DNA of 64,000 nucleotides from Methanosarcinales archaeon Met12 (GCA_002813105.2 CP017966.2:1003437-1067436), one strand, 5' to 3'. Shown: positions 35,499 to 44,915, counted from the stretch's first letter. Numbers and translations are program-made. Notes: generated by a model not told the origin, from the letters alone.

Positions 35499-36581
35499 TC
35501 ATCTGGATGCCTTATTTTTTTCTGACTTCTTCATATATGTCGAGAGTCTTACTCCGATCAATGCCATAATTATGGCAAAGATGATGTAGATGACAAGATG
35601 TATGAGTGCCCCGGCCGTAAATCCATATTCCTTGAGCGTTAGTATATACCCCGACCCTGCCCAGAGGAGCAGTCCTGCTGATGATATAAAGAACGGTAAA
35701 ACCAGATAGTGTCCTGCTCCCCCTTTGCCAAGGTATGCATCGACTATTTTTCCGATTACGCCAAACAATCCGCCGGCTACAATCCACCAGACCGATGCGT
35801 TGATAAATGTTATAACTATCATCAATATGCCTTGCGGTTCAAGTTCCCAGATATTAGCTAATCCCTGAATAATGCCTATAAAACCTAAAATTACTGCAGA
35901 TATATACGTCACGAATGACATTTTTCCACCATAGAATAATCGCTTCAAATTTTCGGTGAAGTCCCCCATGACGTCATCCAGTTCAAACCCCCTGATGAGC
36001 ATATAAATGCCCACAAAGGCTGTGATGGCGATGACGGCACCCTGTGGGTAACCCGCTAACAGCGAAATCGCATAGATGACAAACGCCAGTCCAATCGGTA
36101 TGAAAAATGTCTTGGATATTTTGGGGTTCTCGAACAATTGCTTGATAATATAATATGTGCTCTCTATGTTTTGGCTTTGCTTGACCACAACCCGTTTCAC
36201 TGCGTCGACCTTGATGCGCGACTCGATGATTGGCAAAACAGATTCATCCTCGGCTCCATCGGACACTACGATTGCTTTTTTTGCATTGATTCTTTCCAGA
36301 ATTGCATCGAGTTGCTCTGCTATGATTAAATCTGATTGAATGCCGACGTTTTGGCTGCCACAAATCATTACAATCTCGACGTCCTGTCCCTGTGATTTGA
36401 GCTCATCGTAAATCTGTATTCCGCCGAAGATGGTATTGATGTCTGAGTCCTCCGGGTCCGAAAGTGCTAGCTGCATCGCAGCGTCCAGATTGCCACCTCT
36501 ACCGATGACAGGGCTTTTAATCCCCGCTTTGTATCCGAGATCATCATCTCGGTCGATACAAATTATAAGTATGTCTACCAT
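35499..36581 (-). CDS. DUF373 membrane protein
   Basis: About 360 residues. Start chosen at MVDILIICIDRDDDLGYKAG because that is the family N-terminus; the frame extends upstream without homology. A soluble N-terminal half (residues 1-160, with SPVIGRGGNLDAAMQLALSDPEDSD) is followed by about seven membrane helices. DUF373 is widespread in euryarchaea and has no known function. Convergent with lig. Confidence 0.85.
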   Translation of the reverse strand: MVDILIICIDRDDDLGYKAGIKSPVIGRGGNLDAAMQLALSDPEDSDINTIFGGIQIYDELKSQGQDVEIVMICGSQNVGIQSDLIIAEQLDAILERINAKKAIVVSDGAEDESVLPIIESRIKVDAVKRVVVKQSQNIESTYYIIKQLFENPKISKTFFIPIGLAFVIYAISLLAGYPQGAVIAITAFVGIYMLIRGFELDDVMGDFTENLKRLFYGGKMSFVTYISAVILGFIGIIQGLANIWELEPQGILMIVITFINASVWWIVAGGLFGVIGKIVDAYLGKGGAGHYLVLPFFISSAGLLLWAGSGYILTLKEYGFTAGALIHLVIYIIFAIIMALIGVRLSTYMKKSEKNKASR

Positions 36582-36636
36582 TACGTCTCGATTATAGTTG
36601 TGGAAAATATAAAAAGATTCCCCACCACTTCCCAAT

Positions 36637-37497
36637 TTAGAGCATGTCCGAGCGTTGCAATATAAACAGGTCTTCTGTGCTCAACTTTTCGCCTTTTTTA
36701 AATTTATCGTATAATTTTTCTGCCACTTTATTGGCTTCTGCCTTCATCTCAACTTCTTTGATATTTTGTTCATTTCTCTTCAAGCCAATTATCAGTTTAC
36801 TAATATCCCGCATCTCCCTTCGCTGCCCGATATACATATGATGGGCATTGTCGGCGATTTCCTGTGCTTTTATGAATTCCATATGCATCGCATCTGCTTC
36901 AGCTCTAATCTTGTCCACCTCTTTAAACGTAGAGAGCATCTTATCGTGCTGTTCTTGGGCCATGTTGGCATACTCGGTGAGCTTATCATGGCATTCTGAA
37001 GCGCCATCCCGTAACTTTTGTGCTGTTTTTAACTGCGCTTTGAACTCCTCATCCTGCTCCAATTGCTCTTTCCTTTTCAAAAACTCTTCTTGAAGTGCAG
37101 AAATCTTCTCAACGAGTTGGCGCTCCTTGTCTATGCTCAGCACTTCCGTCTGTTGTTTGAACTCCAGCGCGTCGATATCCTGTCTGAGTTTATTGAGCGA
37201 CATCCCCCCTCCTGCATTGCTTTTTTTGCGCAACGAATCTAGGTTTGCATAGATGCTATTTGCCTGGTTATTGTATTCGTCTCTCTTTTTTTTAAGGTCA
37301 CGCACATTCTGATTGTACCCATCTCTATTTTCTTTGAACTGTTGTGCCTGTTCCACTAATTTCTTTGTTTTATCGTTGAGTTCGTTTCTCCGCGTCGCCG
37401 ATATGTTGGCATGGGCATTCCACCTGTTTCGCTCCTTTTTATGCTTATCTGCTTCTTCGAGCAGTTTGCCCATCTTGTTTTGTAAGTCTTCTAACAT
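36637..37497 (-). CDS. Archaeal coiled-coil protein next to serB
   Basis: About 286 residues, nearly all charged heptad-like helix: KHKKERNRWNAHANISATRRNELN, LKKKRDEYNNQANSIY and so on. Start chosen at 37497 with GGGAG upstream; the longer frame starts at 37512 inside serB. Homologues in many euryarchaea lie beside serB and are sometimes mislabelled as phosphoserine phosphatase. A structural or ribosome-related role has been guessed; I cannot assign one. Confidence 0.75.
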   Translation of the reverse strand: MLEDLQNKMGKLLEEADKHKKERNRWNAHANISATRRNELNDKTKKLVEQAQQFKENRDGYNQNVRDLKKKRDEYNNQANSIYANLDSLRKKSNAGGGMSLNKLRQDIDALEFKQQTEVLSIDKERQLVEKISALQEEFLKRKEQLEQDEEFKAQLKTAQKLRDGASECHDKLTEYANMAQEQHDKMLSTFKEVDKIRAEADAMHMEFIKAQEIADNAHHMYIGQRREMRDISKLIIGLKRNEQNIKEVEMKAEANKVAEKLYDKFKKGEKLSTEDLFILQRSDML

Positions 37498-37508
37498 ATT
37501 CGCTCCCA

Positions 37509-38153
37509 TCAAGGTAATAAAGGTATGATCAATTCAAGGTTTTTTTGAGTTATTACTATATCTGCGACATCCCTTAATACCGAGTTGGCATTAAATGCTA
37601 TTGAGAGCCCGGCGCTCTTAAACATATCTAAGTCATTCGCCCCATCTCCCACGACCACACAGTTTTTGAGGGGGATGCCTTCTGATGTCGCAATCTGCAC
37701 CAGCGCTCGTTCTTTTGAACCCAGTGTCATAAGTGGGCCTTTCACCTCGCCGGTCAACACTCCGTCCTTGACCGCCAATTCGTTGGAGATTACGTAATCG
37801 AGGTCGAGTTTCTTTCCGATTATCTCGGCAGCAGTCATAAAACTTCCAGTAATCATCGCCGTTTTATATCCTCTGGATTTCGCCTCGCCTATCAAGCGTT
37901 TTGCCCCCCTCATAATCGGAGCTTTTTTTGCAATCCTTTTGATATCTGCCTCGGGCAGACCCTGTAAAAGTTGCACTCTAACTTTAAGAGCCTCTTCAAA
38001 GTCGATTTCGCCTCGTATTGCTTTTCTGGTTATCCTGGCAACTTCATCGCCAACGCCTGCGGCTTTAGCAAGCTCATCGATTATTTCCACATCGACCAGG
38101 GTGCTGTCCATGTCAAATACGATCAGCTTTGCACTTTTATTCGGGGAACTCAT
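37509..38153 (-). CDS. serB: Phosphoserine phosphatase
   Basis: HAD hydrolase releasing serine from phosphoserine. About 214 residues from ATG 38153, which has GGAGGCGC before it; a frame extension to 38186 lacks this. [12 protein letters not shown] (nucleophile Asp), MITGSF, and [12 protein letters not shown] are the HAD motifs. Overlaps glyA by 17 bases, coupling serine synthesis to its use. Confidence 0.95.
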   Translation of the reverse strand: MSSPNKSAKLIVFDMDSTLVDVEIIDELAKAAGVGDEVARITRKAIRGEIDFEEALKVRVQLLQGLPEADIKRIAKKAPIMRGAKRLIGEAKSRGYKTAMITGSFMTAAEIIGKKLDLDYVISNELAVKDGVLTGEVKGPLMTLGSKERALVQIATSEGIPLKNCVVVGDGANDLDMFKSAGLSIAFNANSVLRDVADIVITQKNLELIIPLLP

Positions 38154-39402
38154 ATGCGCCTCCCTCATCAAAACAATAATGGACAATTTGATATCTTCTT
38201 TTCAAATGCATCACGTCTTTTTTAACTTTTTCAGGACTCTCTGCATCTACTACGACGCGCTTGATGAAACTTGCGACCTCTTGCATCTCCGATTCCTTCA
38301 TATTTAGGCGCGTTAATTCCTGAACGCCCAGACGAATACCAGATGGGTTGTCTGCATTGTTTACATCATCCCAGGGAAGCAGATTCTTATTTGCGATGAT
38401 ATTAGCCCTTTCTAGATTGGATGCCACTTTTGCCCCACCTTTATGCTTCGAAACATCGATGGCTATTTGATGCGACTCTGTAAATCCCTTTTTTTCACAA
38501 AGCACATCCAACCCTGTTTCATACAAAGCCTGCCCCAGCGCCTTTGCATTGGCTATCGTCTGCTTTGCATAATCTTCTCCAAAGGCGATCATTTCAGAGA
38601 GGGTCGCAGCCAGACCTGCTACGTGGTGCAGATGATGATTGCTGACGGTTCCAGGGAATACAGCATCATCTATCTCATTTGCGATATCGGATTTGCATAA
38701 TATCAATGCACCCTGGGGACCTGGAAACGTCTTGTGAGTCGAACCAGTTACGACATCCGCCCCCTCTCTCAACGGGTCCTGGAACTGCTTTCCTGCGATT
38801 AGCCCCAATACGTGGGCCGCATCGTACACGATTTTAGCGCCAACTTCCTCTGCGGCTTGCTGTGCCTCTTTTACAGGGTGAGGGAATAAAAATAAGCTTG
38901 CCCCAAACATAACGATTCTTGGTTTTATATTCAGAATTTTTTTAACCATCAGGTCTGTGTCAATATTCATTTCCTCGTTGTTGAAAGGATGGCACTCTAT
39001 TTTCAACCCCCTGATCCCGGCGGCAGAGTATCTTGCGTGGCTGACATGTCCGCCGTGTGGCACATTTAGCGGCATGAGTAAATCTCCAGGGCGTGTCAGT
39101 GCAAAAAAGACCGCGATATTTGCATTAACTCCTGAAATCGGCTGGACGTTAACATGTTCCGCTTCAAATAGTCGTTTGGTCAGTTTAATTGCACTTTCTT
39201 CAATCTGATCGATGTATTTGCAACCTTGATAATAGCGATGCCCCACTTTGCCCTCTGCATATCGATGTCCAAGGTCTGAGGCAACTAACCGCCTGACGAT
39301 GGGGCTGGTGATATTCTCGCTGGCGATCATCGGCAACGAGTCACCATATAATTTAGTATGTGATTTTGCCGCATTTATGATATGCCGTATCTCTGAGTCC
39401 AT
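38137..39402 (-). CDS. glyA: Serine hydroxymethyltransferase
   Basis: PLP enzyme interconverting serine and glycine with a one-carbon carrier, tetrahydromethanopterin or folate. About 421 residues from ATG 39402 (GGAGA upstream). [21 protein letters not shown], and [15 protein letters not shown] with the PLP-binding Lys, are clear. An upstream ATG at 39450 gives a non-homologous extension. Followed by serB and the coiled-coil gene. Confidence 0.95.
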   Translation of the reverse strand: MDSEIRHIINAAKSHTKLYGDSLPMIASENITSPIVRRLVASDLGHRYAEGKVGHRYYQGCKYIDQIEESAIKLTKRLFEAEHVNVQPISGVNANIAVFFALTRPGDLLMPLNVPHGGHVSHARYSAAGIRGLKIECHPFNNEEMNIDTDLMVKKILNIKPRIVMFGASLFLFPHPVKEAQQAAEEVGAKIVYDAAHVLGLIAGKQFQDPLREGADVVTGSTHKTFPGPQGALILCKSDIANEIDDAVFPGTVSNHHLHHVAGLAATLSEMIAFGEDYAKQTIANAKALGQALYETGLDVLCEKKGFTESHQIAIDVSKHKGGAKVASNLERANIIANKNLLPWDDVNNADNPSGIRLGVQELTRLNMKESEMQEVASFIKRVVVDAESPEKVKKDVMHLKRRYQIVHYCFDEGGAYEFPE

Positions 39403-39540
39403 GTAATCTCCACACGATTTGATATTTGGGTTTAAGTGGTAGCAACACAATGACTTAAAAGTTTCTCTACGAGAATTATGTCACTAAAAAGGCTTATATG
39501 ATACTAATCTGTAAATAGTTTACATACTCGGAGAGGGATT

Positions 39541-40263
39541 ATGGCGTTTTATGGTCTTAAAGGTACGGCAATAGATGTGCTACAAGCGATAGCCCCCGTG
39601 ATAATATTATTGGTCATTTTTCAACTAGTTATTCTAAAGATGCCAATAAAAAATCCATATGAAATTGCCATTGGAATTACGATGGCAGTCATTGGGTTAA
39701 TATTGTTTTTGCAAGGCATCAAACTCGGATTATTTCCCCTTGGTGAGGCAGTAGGTGCAGCGCTCCCCAAAAAAGAGGTGCTTTGGTTAATCGTCGTTTT
39801 TGCGTTGCTATTGGGATATACGGTCACCATCGCCGAACCAGCCCTAAGAATACTCGGTTTACAAGTGGAAGAACTCACCGTGGGGGTGATTTCAAAAAAT
39901 CTGCTCATCAACACCGTGGCGGCCGGGGTAGCGGTTGCAGTGGCGGTGGGAATGATGAGGATCGTGTGGGGCATTCCATTACCCTACATCATAATTCCTG
40001 CATACACGTTGGCTTTGATTCTGGTCTTCTTTGCTCCTGAGGAAATTGTCGCAATTGCATTCGACTGTGGTGGCGTAACCACCGGTCCAGTGACAGTACC
40101 TCTCGTTTTGGCGTTGGGGGTGGGGCTAGCTGGAGTTTTAGGTGGACGCGATCCGATAATAGATGGATTCGGATTGATTGCATTGGCATCAGTAGGTCCA
40201 ATAATTTCTGTTCTGACTATGGGGATAATAATCAAGTACATAGGAGGCTTTGCAATTGCATAA
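39541..40263 (+). CDS. DUF1538 membrane protein
   Basis: 240 residues with six or seven helices. GYTVTIAEPALRILGLQVEELT and FDCGGVTTGPVTVPLVLALGVGLA are hallmark DUF1538 segments. Bacterial versions join two such units. A partner with PII-like fold follows at once, as it does in many bacteria and archaea, so a regulated transporter is likely; the transported species is not known. GAGAGGG precedes the ATG. Confidence 0.85.
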   Translation: MAFYGLKGTAIDVLQAIAPVIILLVIFQLVILKMPIKNPYEIAIGITMAVIGLILFLQGIKLGLFPLGEAVGAALPKKEVLWLIVVFALLLGYTVTIAEPALRILGLQVEELTVGVISKNLLINTVAAGVAVAVAVGMMRIVWGIPLPYIIIPAYTLALILVFFAPEEIVAIAFDCGGVTTGPVTVPLVLALGVGLAGVLGGRDPIIDGFGLIALASVGPIISVLTMGIIIKYIGGFAIA

Positions 40264-40618
40264 AAACACACATGATGTTATTTATGTCATCATAGGAAGG
40301 GGCGAGGCCGATAAAATCGTGGACGTTGCCAAAAATGCAGGAGCGGAGGGTGCAACCATCTTCTTCGCCAGAGGAACTGGGATTCATGAGTGCAAGAAAT
40401 TTTTTGGCATACCCATCGAGTCGGAAAGAGAAGTTATCATGATTCTCATCAAAAAGCCCAAAACCGAGCAAGTGCTTGAAGCCATAGTTAAGGCTGGAGA
40501 ATTAGAAAAACCAGGCAGGGGAGTGGCCTTTGTACATGAAGTCTATAAGGTAGTAGGAATCGTTCATTTGGAAGGATGCGGCGAGAAGTTAGAAAAAGAT
40601 AAAAAGGATGAACAGTAG
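40256..40618 (+). CDS. PII-like (P-II family) regulator of the DUF1538 protein
   Basis: 120 residues with a TTG start at 40256, chosen because AGGAGG (40242-40247) is eight bases upstream; TTG 40250 would be too close. The fold is suggested by VIYVIIGRGEADKIVDVAKNAGAEGATIFFARGTG and RGVAFVHEVYKVVGIV. It lacks the uridylylated T-loop Tyr of GlnB. Overlaps the DUF1538 gene and stops directly before nadE. Confidence 0.82.
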   Translation: MHKNTHDVIYVIIGRGEADKIVDVAKNAGAEGATIFFARGTGIHECKKFFGIPIESEREVIMILIKKPKTEQVLEAIVKAGELEKPGRGVAFVHEVYKVVGIVHLEGCGEKLEKDKKDEQ

Positions 40619-41401
40619 ATGGGATTAGAATCTGATTTTGATGAGACTATCAAAAAGACCGTTGAATTTATAAGTTCTGGTGTAGAGAACGCAAAAAAAG
40701 ACGGAGTAGTCATAGGATTAAGCGGCGGGATCGATTCTACATTAACTGCGTTCCTTTCGGTAAAAGCAATTGGCAAAGAGAATGTTTTGGGCATATTAAT
40801 TCCTGAGAGGGGCGTCACCGATCCTGAAGATATTTGCGATGCAATGGAAGTTATCGAGGTACTTGACATTAAGCACAAGGCGATAGAAATATCCGGAATC
40901 CTCGATGCATTCGCTGGCGCAATTCCAGACTACGACCCCATCCTTCATATATGTAATGGAAATTTAAAGGCGAGGATACGTATGTGCGCCCTCTACTATT
41001 ATGCAAACCTATTGAACAGATTGGTAATCGGAACTGGAAATAAAACCGAGGTCATCCTGGGGTATGCGACAAAATATGGCGATGGTGGAGTGGATATGCT
41101 CCCGCTGGGGGGTCTCTACAAGGCACAGGTCATGGCACTCGCCAGGCATCTTAAAGTGCCAAAGCAGATTATCGAGAAACCGCCATCTGCTGGTTTATGG
41201 AAGGGTCAAACCGATGAAAAGGAGCTGGGAATTTCATACGAAATAATCGATTCGATTTTGATGAAACTGATCGATGAGAAGAAGGCACCTGCCAATATCA
41301 AAATAGAGCTGGGCATATCTGAAGACATCATAGAACGCATCATCAAGCGCATCGAGGAGAACAAGCACAAGAGAGAGATGGTGCCCATACTGGAGATGTA
41401 G
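40619..41401 (+). CDS. nadE: NH3-dependent NAD+ synthetase
   Basis: Final step of NAD synthesis: deamido-NAD plus ammonia and ATP. 260 residues, single domain, no glutaminase. GLSGGIDSTLT is the P-loop of the N-type ATP pyrophosphatases; GTGNKTEVILGYATKYGDGGVDMLPLGGLYK is typical. It completes the pathway begun by nadX, nadA and nadC. Abuts the PII-like gene; the link between ammonia sensing and an ammonia-using enzyme is notable. Confidence 0.96.
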   Translation: MGLESDFDETIKKTVEFISSGVENAKKDGVVIGLSGGIDSTLTAFLSVKAIGKENVLGILIPERGVTDPEDICDAMEVIEVLDIKHKAIEISGILDAFAGAIPDYDPILHICNGNLKARIRMCALYYYANLLNRLVIGTGNKTEVILGYATKYGDGGVDMLPLGGLYKAQVMALARHLKVPKQIIEKPPSAGLWKGQTDEKELGISYEIIDSILMKLIDEKKAPANIKIELGISEDIIERIIKRIEENKHKREMVPILEM

Positions 41402-41443
41402 ATTGACCAGCGAGAGCGTCAAATTTATATATCTTTACTTATC

Positions 41444-41463
41444 ATAACTTATCGGTAAGTTAT
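41444..41463. promoter_or_regulatory. Perfect palindrome over the start of a toxin-antitoxin operon (operator)
   Basis: ATAACTTA-TCGG-TAAGTTAT, 8-bp perfect arms, overlaps the ATG of the DUF4258 gene (41462) and lies downstream of a TATA-like TTTATATATC. This is where an autoregulating antitoxin would bind. The AbrB-like part of the antitoxin at 41677-42021 is the candidate ligand. Confidence 0.65.
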
Positions 41464-41671
41464 GGAATTTATCTTCACTAGACATGCAAAAGAAAAGATG
41501 GATTGTTTGGGGTATGCACCAAGCGAGGTCAAAGAAACGATTGTTAAGGGCATGAAAATTGGTCCTGATTCAAGAGGGAATATGCATGCTAGGATGGGCA
41601 CCCTGGAAGTCGTCTTTAGAAAGTTGGATCAAAAAGTGGTTGTGATAACTGTATTCGAAGTAAAAAGGTGA
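41462..41671 (+). CDS. DUF4258 toxin (RelE-like fold)
   Basis: 69 residues. FTRHAKEKMDCLGYAPSEVKETI and VVFRKLDQKVVVITVFEVKR are the DUF4258 pattern, a small toxin family related to RelE/BrnT. The partner antitoxin overlaps its last bases. There is no room for a leader, since its ATG is inside the palindrome, so the message may be leaderless or use GGTAAG weakly. Confidence 0.82.
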   Translation: MEFIFTRHAKEKMDCLGYAPSEVKETIVKGMKIGPDSRGNMHARMGTLEVVFRKLDQKVVVITVFEVKR

Positions 41672-41676
41672 TTAAA

Positions 41677-42021
41677 ATGTTAGAAAAATGCATAATGTGT
41701 GATAAGAAACTGCACCGACTCCTGCCGAGGAAACAGGTGGACTACGAAGTCTGCGGCATCAATCTAGGAAAGTTTCCAGCAGACGTCTGCTCCTGTGGAG
41801 AACAGTACTTTGATGAAGAAACGGCTGAAAGAATGACGGAAGCTGCCAGGAAAGCTGGTGTTTTTGGAATCGCAAAAAAGACGAAGATCAGCTATACCGG
41901 GAAATCATTGATGGTGCGCATACCCAAGCAAATAGCAGAGTTCGCAGATTTGAAAAATGGAAAGGAAGTTGAAATCGTTCCAGAGGGCAGAAAGAAGATT
42001 TTGGTGACGATTTTAGATTGA
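41677..42021 (+). CDS. YgiT-type zinc finger / AbrB-like antitoxin
   Basis: About 114 residues from ATG 41677 (AAGGTGA upstream). The N-terminus has two CxxC pairs (CIMCDKK, VCSCGEQYFDEETAE), the YgiT/MqsA zinc finger, and the C-terminus has a swapped-hairpin AbrB domain (TGKSLMVRIPKQIAEFADLKNGKEVEIVPEG). It would bind the toxin through the zinc finger and the operator through AbrB. Paired with the DUF4258 gene. Confidence 0.85.
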   Translation: MLEKCIMCDKKLHRLLPRKQVDYEVCGINLGKFPADVCSCGEQYFDEETAERMTEAARKAGVFGIAKKTKISYTGKSLMVRIPKQIAEFADLKNGKEVEIVPEGRKKILVTILD

Positions 42022-42141
42022 TGATGGTGTTTGGTTTGTTTTTAAATAACGCATTATCTGGTTTAAACGATAGCTATCTCATAAGGAGATGGGGCGTCTA
42101 TGAGTAGTTAAGCGAAATGGCTAACAAGACACGGTGGCAAA

Positions 42142-42798
42142 ATGATTTGGATTCTATTTTACTATAATTCTCTTCCTGATATGCCGAAAGGATGTCTTTT
42201 ATTCTCAAATGAGGTGATGCATCGAGATTTCTTCATGTGTAATCCCACAAATACCGGACACTATCAATACCCAAAGTTCGAAACATTGTCTTATGATACG
42301 GGTTGTCATCGCAGAGAAGTTAATAAATTTCTGGAACGAAATGATCCGGATCGATATGTCATATTTTATACGCGGCATACAGACTATTCTGGGAACAAGA
42401 AGAACAAAATTATAGGTTATTTTAAAGTTGGAAAACAATTTGAAAAACCTAAGGGTTTTCATGCTTCTGAACATGTTCTTTTAGCTAAGGATGGCTGCTT
42501 TGAAATAAACTACCATTCAAAGGGGATTCCCGTGAGTTGGGGCAATTCTTCTATAAAAAATGACGTTAATAACATTCTGAAGAATCTAAAAACCAAGCAA
42601 ACTGTAAGTATTGCAGATAAATATCAAAAGCAAACACAGGGGATAATGAATCGATTACGGCGTGCATCTGGAAGAAAAGAGATTATAGATATTTGCGAAG
42701 GATGCGGTTTTAAAGGTCAATGTTACTGGGGTAAGAAGGCAAAACAAGATAAAGAGAGAAAACTAAAGAAACTTTATGGAAGCAATCAGGTATGCTAA
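42142..42798 (+). CDS. Cassette protein of unknown function, C-terminal Cys motif
   Basis: 218 residues, not recognised. The middle has YVIFYTRHTDYSGNKKNKIIGYFKVGK, reminiscent of small beta-barrels that read modified bases or nucleotides but not assignable. The C-terminus has CEGCGFKGQCYWGKK, three cysteines that could bind zinc or Fe-S. GGTGG stands 4 nt before the ATG. It overlaps the downstream glycosylase-like gene by seven bases, so the two products probably act together. Confidence 0.6.
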   Translation: MIWILFYYNSLPDMPKGCLLFSNEVMHRDFFMCNPTNTGHYQYPKFETLSYDTGCHRREVNKFLERNDPDRYVIFYTRHTDYSGNKKNKIIGYFKVGKQFEKPKGFHASEHVLLAKDGCFEINYHSKGIPVSWGNSSIKNDVNNILKNLKTKQTVSIADKYQKQTQGIMNRLRRASGRKEIIDICEGCGFKGQCYWGKKAKQDKERKLKKLYGSNQVC

Positions 42799-43403
42799 AC
42801 AATCTTTTAACGTCTTTATCAAAAAGAGACTCATCTGATATCATCTTCAACCAATATCAAGACGAAGACATTCGTAATAATTTACGATTATACTTCGATT
42901 ATCTTCTTCAAAATAAACATGATGTGCTTCTAATAGGTGAAGCCCCCGGATATAATGGCTGTAGACTAACAGGAATACCTTTCACAAGTGGGGCGGTTAT
43001 AAAGAAGTCAGAGCACAAAATATTTAAAAAAATTGGAAGTGAAATTGTACTTCATCAAGTAGTTTCTGAAAATACAGCAACAATCTTATGGGATTTTTTG
43101 GGGAGCAATAGACTGGTTCCTATTTTATGGAATGCTTTTCCATTCCACCCCAATAAAAGTAGGATACCTAAGAGCAATAGGAGACCAAATGTATTAGAAA
43201 TAGAAGAAGGAAAGAAATATTTGAGAATTGTTTATGACTTATTTAAGCCTAAGAAGCTTTGTTCTCTTGGTCAAGTCGGTGAAAAAGTATTAAAGGAATT
43301 GTTTCCTAACGAAAAAATAATTTACATTCGGCATCCATCTCGTGGTGGCAAGAAAGATTTTATCGAGGGGATGTTGAAATTATATGATAGCCACATCGCT
43401 TAA
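42792..43403 (+). CDS. Uracil-DNA glycosylase superfamily protein
   Basis: 203 residues. LLIGEAPGYNGCRLTGIPFTSG is the water-activating motif of the UDG superfamily (GEAPG), WNAFPFHP is the Asn region and IRHPSRGGKKDF holds the HPS catalytic motif. Base-excision repair or nucleotide surveillance is plausible, but sequence is divergent from named families 1 to 6. The TAA stop (43401-43403) lies inside the R'' box of the attC-like site, a usual cassette trait. Cooperates perhaps with the upstream cassette protein. Confidence 0.75.
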   Translation: MLNNLLTSLSKRDSSDIIFNQYQDEDIRNNLRLYFDYLLQNKHDVLLIGEAPGYNGCRLTGIPFTSGAVIKKSEHKIFKKIGSEIVLHQVVSENTATILWDFLGSNRLVPILWNAFPFHPNKSRIPKSNRRPNVLEIEEGKKYLRIVYDLFKPKKLCSLGQVGEKVLKELFPNEKIIYIRHPSRGGKKDFIEGMLKLYDSHIA

Positions 43404-43481
43404 CGGTGGACATACAACTCACTGCGTTCGCTCAAATCCTCCGCTCTGCCTCGCACTTCGCATACCTGCCAGCCGTTAAGT
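43398..43481 (+). repeat. attC-like recombination site of the isolated cassette
   Basis: 84 bp. Outer boxes are GCTTAAC (RYYYAAC) at 43398-43404 and GTTAAGT (GTTRRRY) at 43475-43481; the pairing extends to CTTAACGG/CCGTTAAG. Inside are imperfect inverted repeats around CTGCGTTCGC and CGCACTTCGC. Size, box consensus and overlap with the stop codon match integron attC sites. Confidence 0.72.
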
Positions 43482-43631
43482 GAAGAATCCACAGCACCTA
43501 TCCTATATATGTCAAATAAGGCTGACAACAGGGATTTCGCATGCGTGGGACTCATTTTTATTCTTAGACATTTTGACCTTCTTGAAAAAATCATCCATCC
43601 CATTTATACCTACTTATTTTAAATCTGGTTT

Positions 43632-44915
43632 ATGATGGACATCACCACCCCTCCACTCGAGCGCGCAATCGGCATCGAACTCTATCTGACGAAAACACAT
43701 GGTATCGGTGGCAAAATCCGCCAGCGTATCGATGATTTTTGTGTAGAAGAAATTACCAATCGGATAGAGGGTACAGATGGACGTTATCTGATAGTCGAAT
43801 TGACCAAGCGCGATTGGGATATGCATCATTTGATCAGAACTCTATCTAGATCGCTGGGCATCAGCCAAAAACGGTTCGGCTGGGCTGGCACAAAGGATAA
43901 AAGAGCTCTCACGAAACAGAAGATAAGCATCTGGGATGTGGACGCAGAGGAGCTTCAACGCGTTAATTTGCCTGGTGTAGAACTCAGAACGATCGGGCGC
44001 TCCAACAAAAAAGTGGCCCTGGGCGACCTGTGGGGCAATAATTTCCGAATAATAGTAAGAGATATGGATATACCCATCGAAATCGCGCGCGAAAGGATGG
44101 AGTCGATAACCAGCGAGATCGCCCAAGCAAGGGGCGTTCCGAATTTCTTTGGTGTCCAGCGATTTGGCACACTGCGCCCCATAACACATCTGGTCGGCGA
44201 GGCTCTGGTTAACTGCGACGTTGAAAAGGCTGCGCTGATATATCTCGCAAAATCGTCTTCACGAGAACCAGAGAGTACACGAACTGCCAGAGATGACCTC
44301 TTAAAAACCAGAGATTTCAAATCGGCACTAAAACGGTTTCCGACCCATCTGCGATATGAACGTGCAATGCTGAACGTTCTTGCCAGGGACCCGGACGACT
44401 ATGTTGGTGCATTCAGGGTAATATCCACCGAGCTCCAGAAAATGTTCGTCCACGCATACCAGTCATACGTTTTCAACAGGATTCTGAGCCGCAGGCTCAA
44501 GATGGGCCTGCCAATAAACAGCGCAATTCCAGGAGACGTCGTCTGCTTTACAAATAAAGCAGGTTTGCCAGATGTCTCACGGATCCAGCGAACGACGGAC
44601 GATAACGTCGATGGGATAAACAATTTGATTCACAAAAAAAGGGCATTCGTGACGGCACCGTTGTTAGGCTATGGCTCACAGTTTGCAGATGGCAAACCAG
44701 GCGAGGTCGAACGATGTATCATCGATGAAATGGGAATTGAACTCGACAACTTCAGAGTATCGAACATGTCAGAACTTGCGTCTAAAGGTCGCAGGAGAGA
44801 GATATTATCACTGGTCATGCCGATTACAGCTATCGATGAGGTCATGGCCATGCAGTTCTCGCTACCTAAAGGTAGTTATGCGACCATTGTGTTGCGCGAG
44901 TACATGAAAAATTGA
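43632..44915 (+). CDS. truD: tRNA pseudouridine-13 synthase TruD
   Basis: 427 residues. GWAGTKDKRALTKQ (about 83-96) carries the catalytic Asp of TruD; NFFGVQRFGTLRPITH and the C-terminal LPKGSYATIVLREYM are conserved. Archaeal TruD modifies tRNA position 13 and possibly others. An ATG ATG pair begins it; no clear ribosome site. Its last 40 bases overlap the 3' end of the convergent sppA gene. Confidence 0.95.
   Translation: MMDITTPPLERAIGIELYLTKTHGIGGKIRQRIDDFCVEEITNRIEGTDGRYLIVELTKRDWDMHHLIRTLSRSLGISQKRFGWAGTKDKRALTKQKISIWDVDAEELQRVNLPGVELRTIGRSNKKVALGDLWGNNFRIIVRDMDIPIEIARERMESITSEIAQARGVPNFFGVQRFGTLRPITHLVGEALVNCDVEKAALIYLAKSSSREPESTRTARDDLLKTRDFKSALKRFPTHLRYERAMLNVLARDPDDYVGAFRVISTELQKMFVHAYQSYVFNRILSRRLKMGLPINSAIPGDVVCFTNKAGLPDVSRIQRTTDDNVDGINNLIHKKRAFVTAPLLGYGSQFADGKPGEVERCIIDEMGIELDNFRVSNMSELASKGRRREILSLVMPITAIDEVMAMQFSLPKGSYATIVLREYMKN

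Larger units (their letters stand above)
42108..43475 (+). mobile_element. Isolated integron-type gene cassette (two genes plus attC-like site)
   Basis: The 1368-bp unit begins TTAAGC after a G at 42107 and ends with the G of CCGTT at 43475. Its R'' box GCTTAAC (43398-43404) is the exact reverse complement of the GTTAAGC at its left border, as expected for a circular cassette inserted by cutting between G and TT. Two overlapping genes on the same strand fill it and the last stop codon falls within R''. Base composition is visibly more A/T than the neighbours. No integrase is next to it; the closest is at 60217-61304. Confidence 0.72.
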
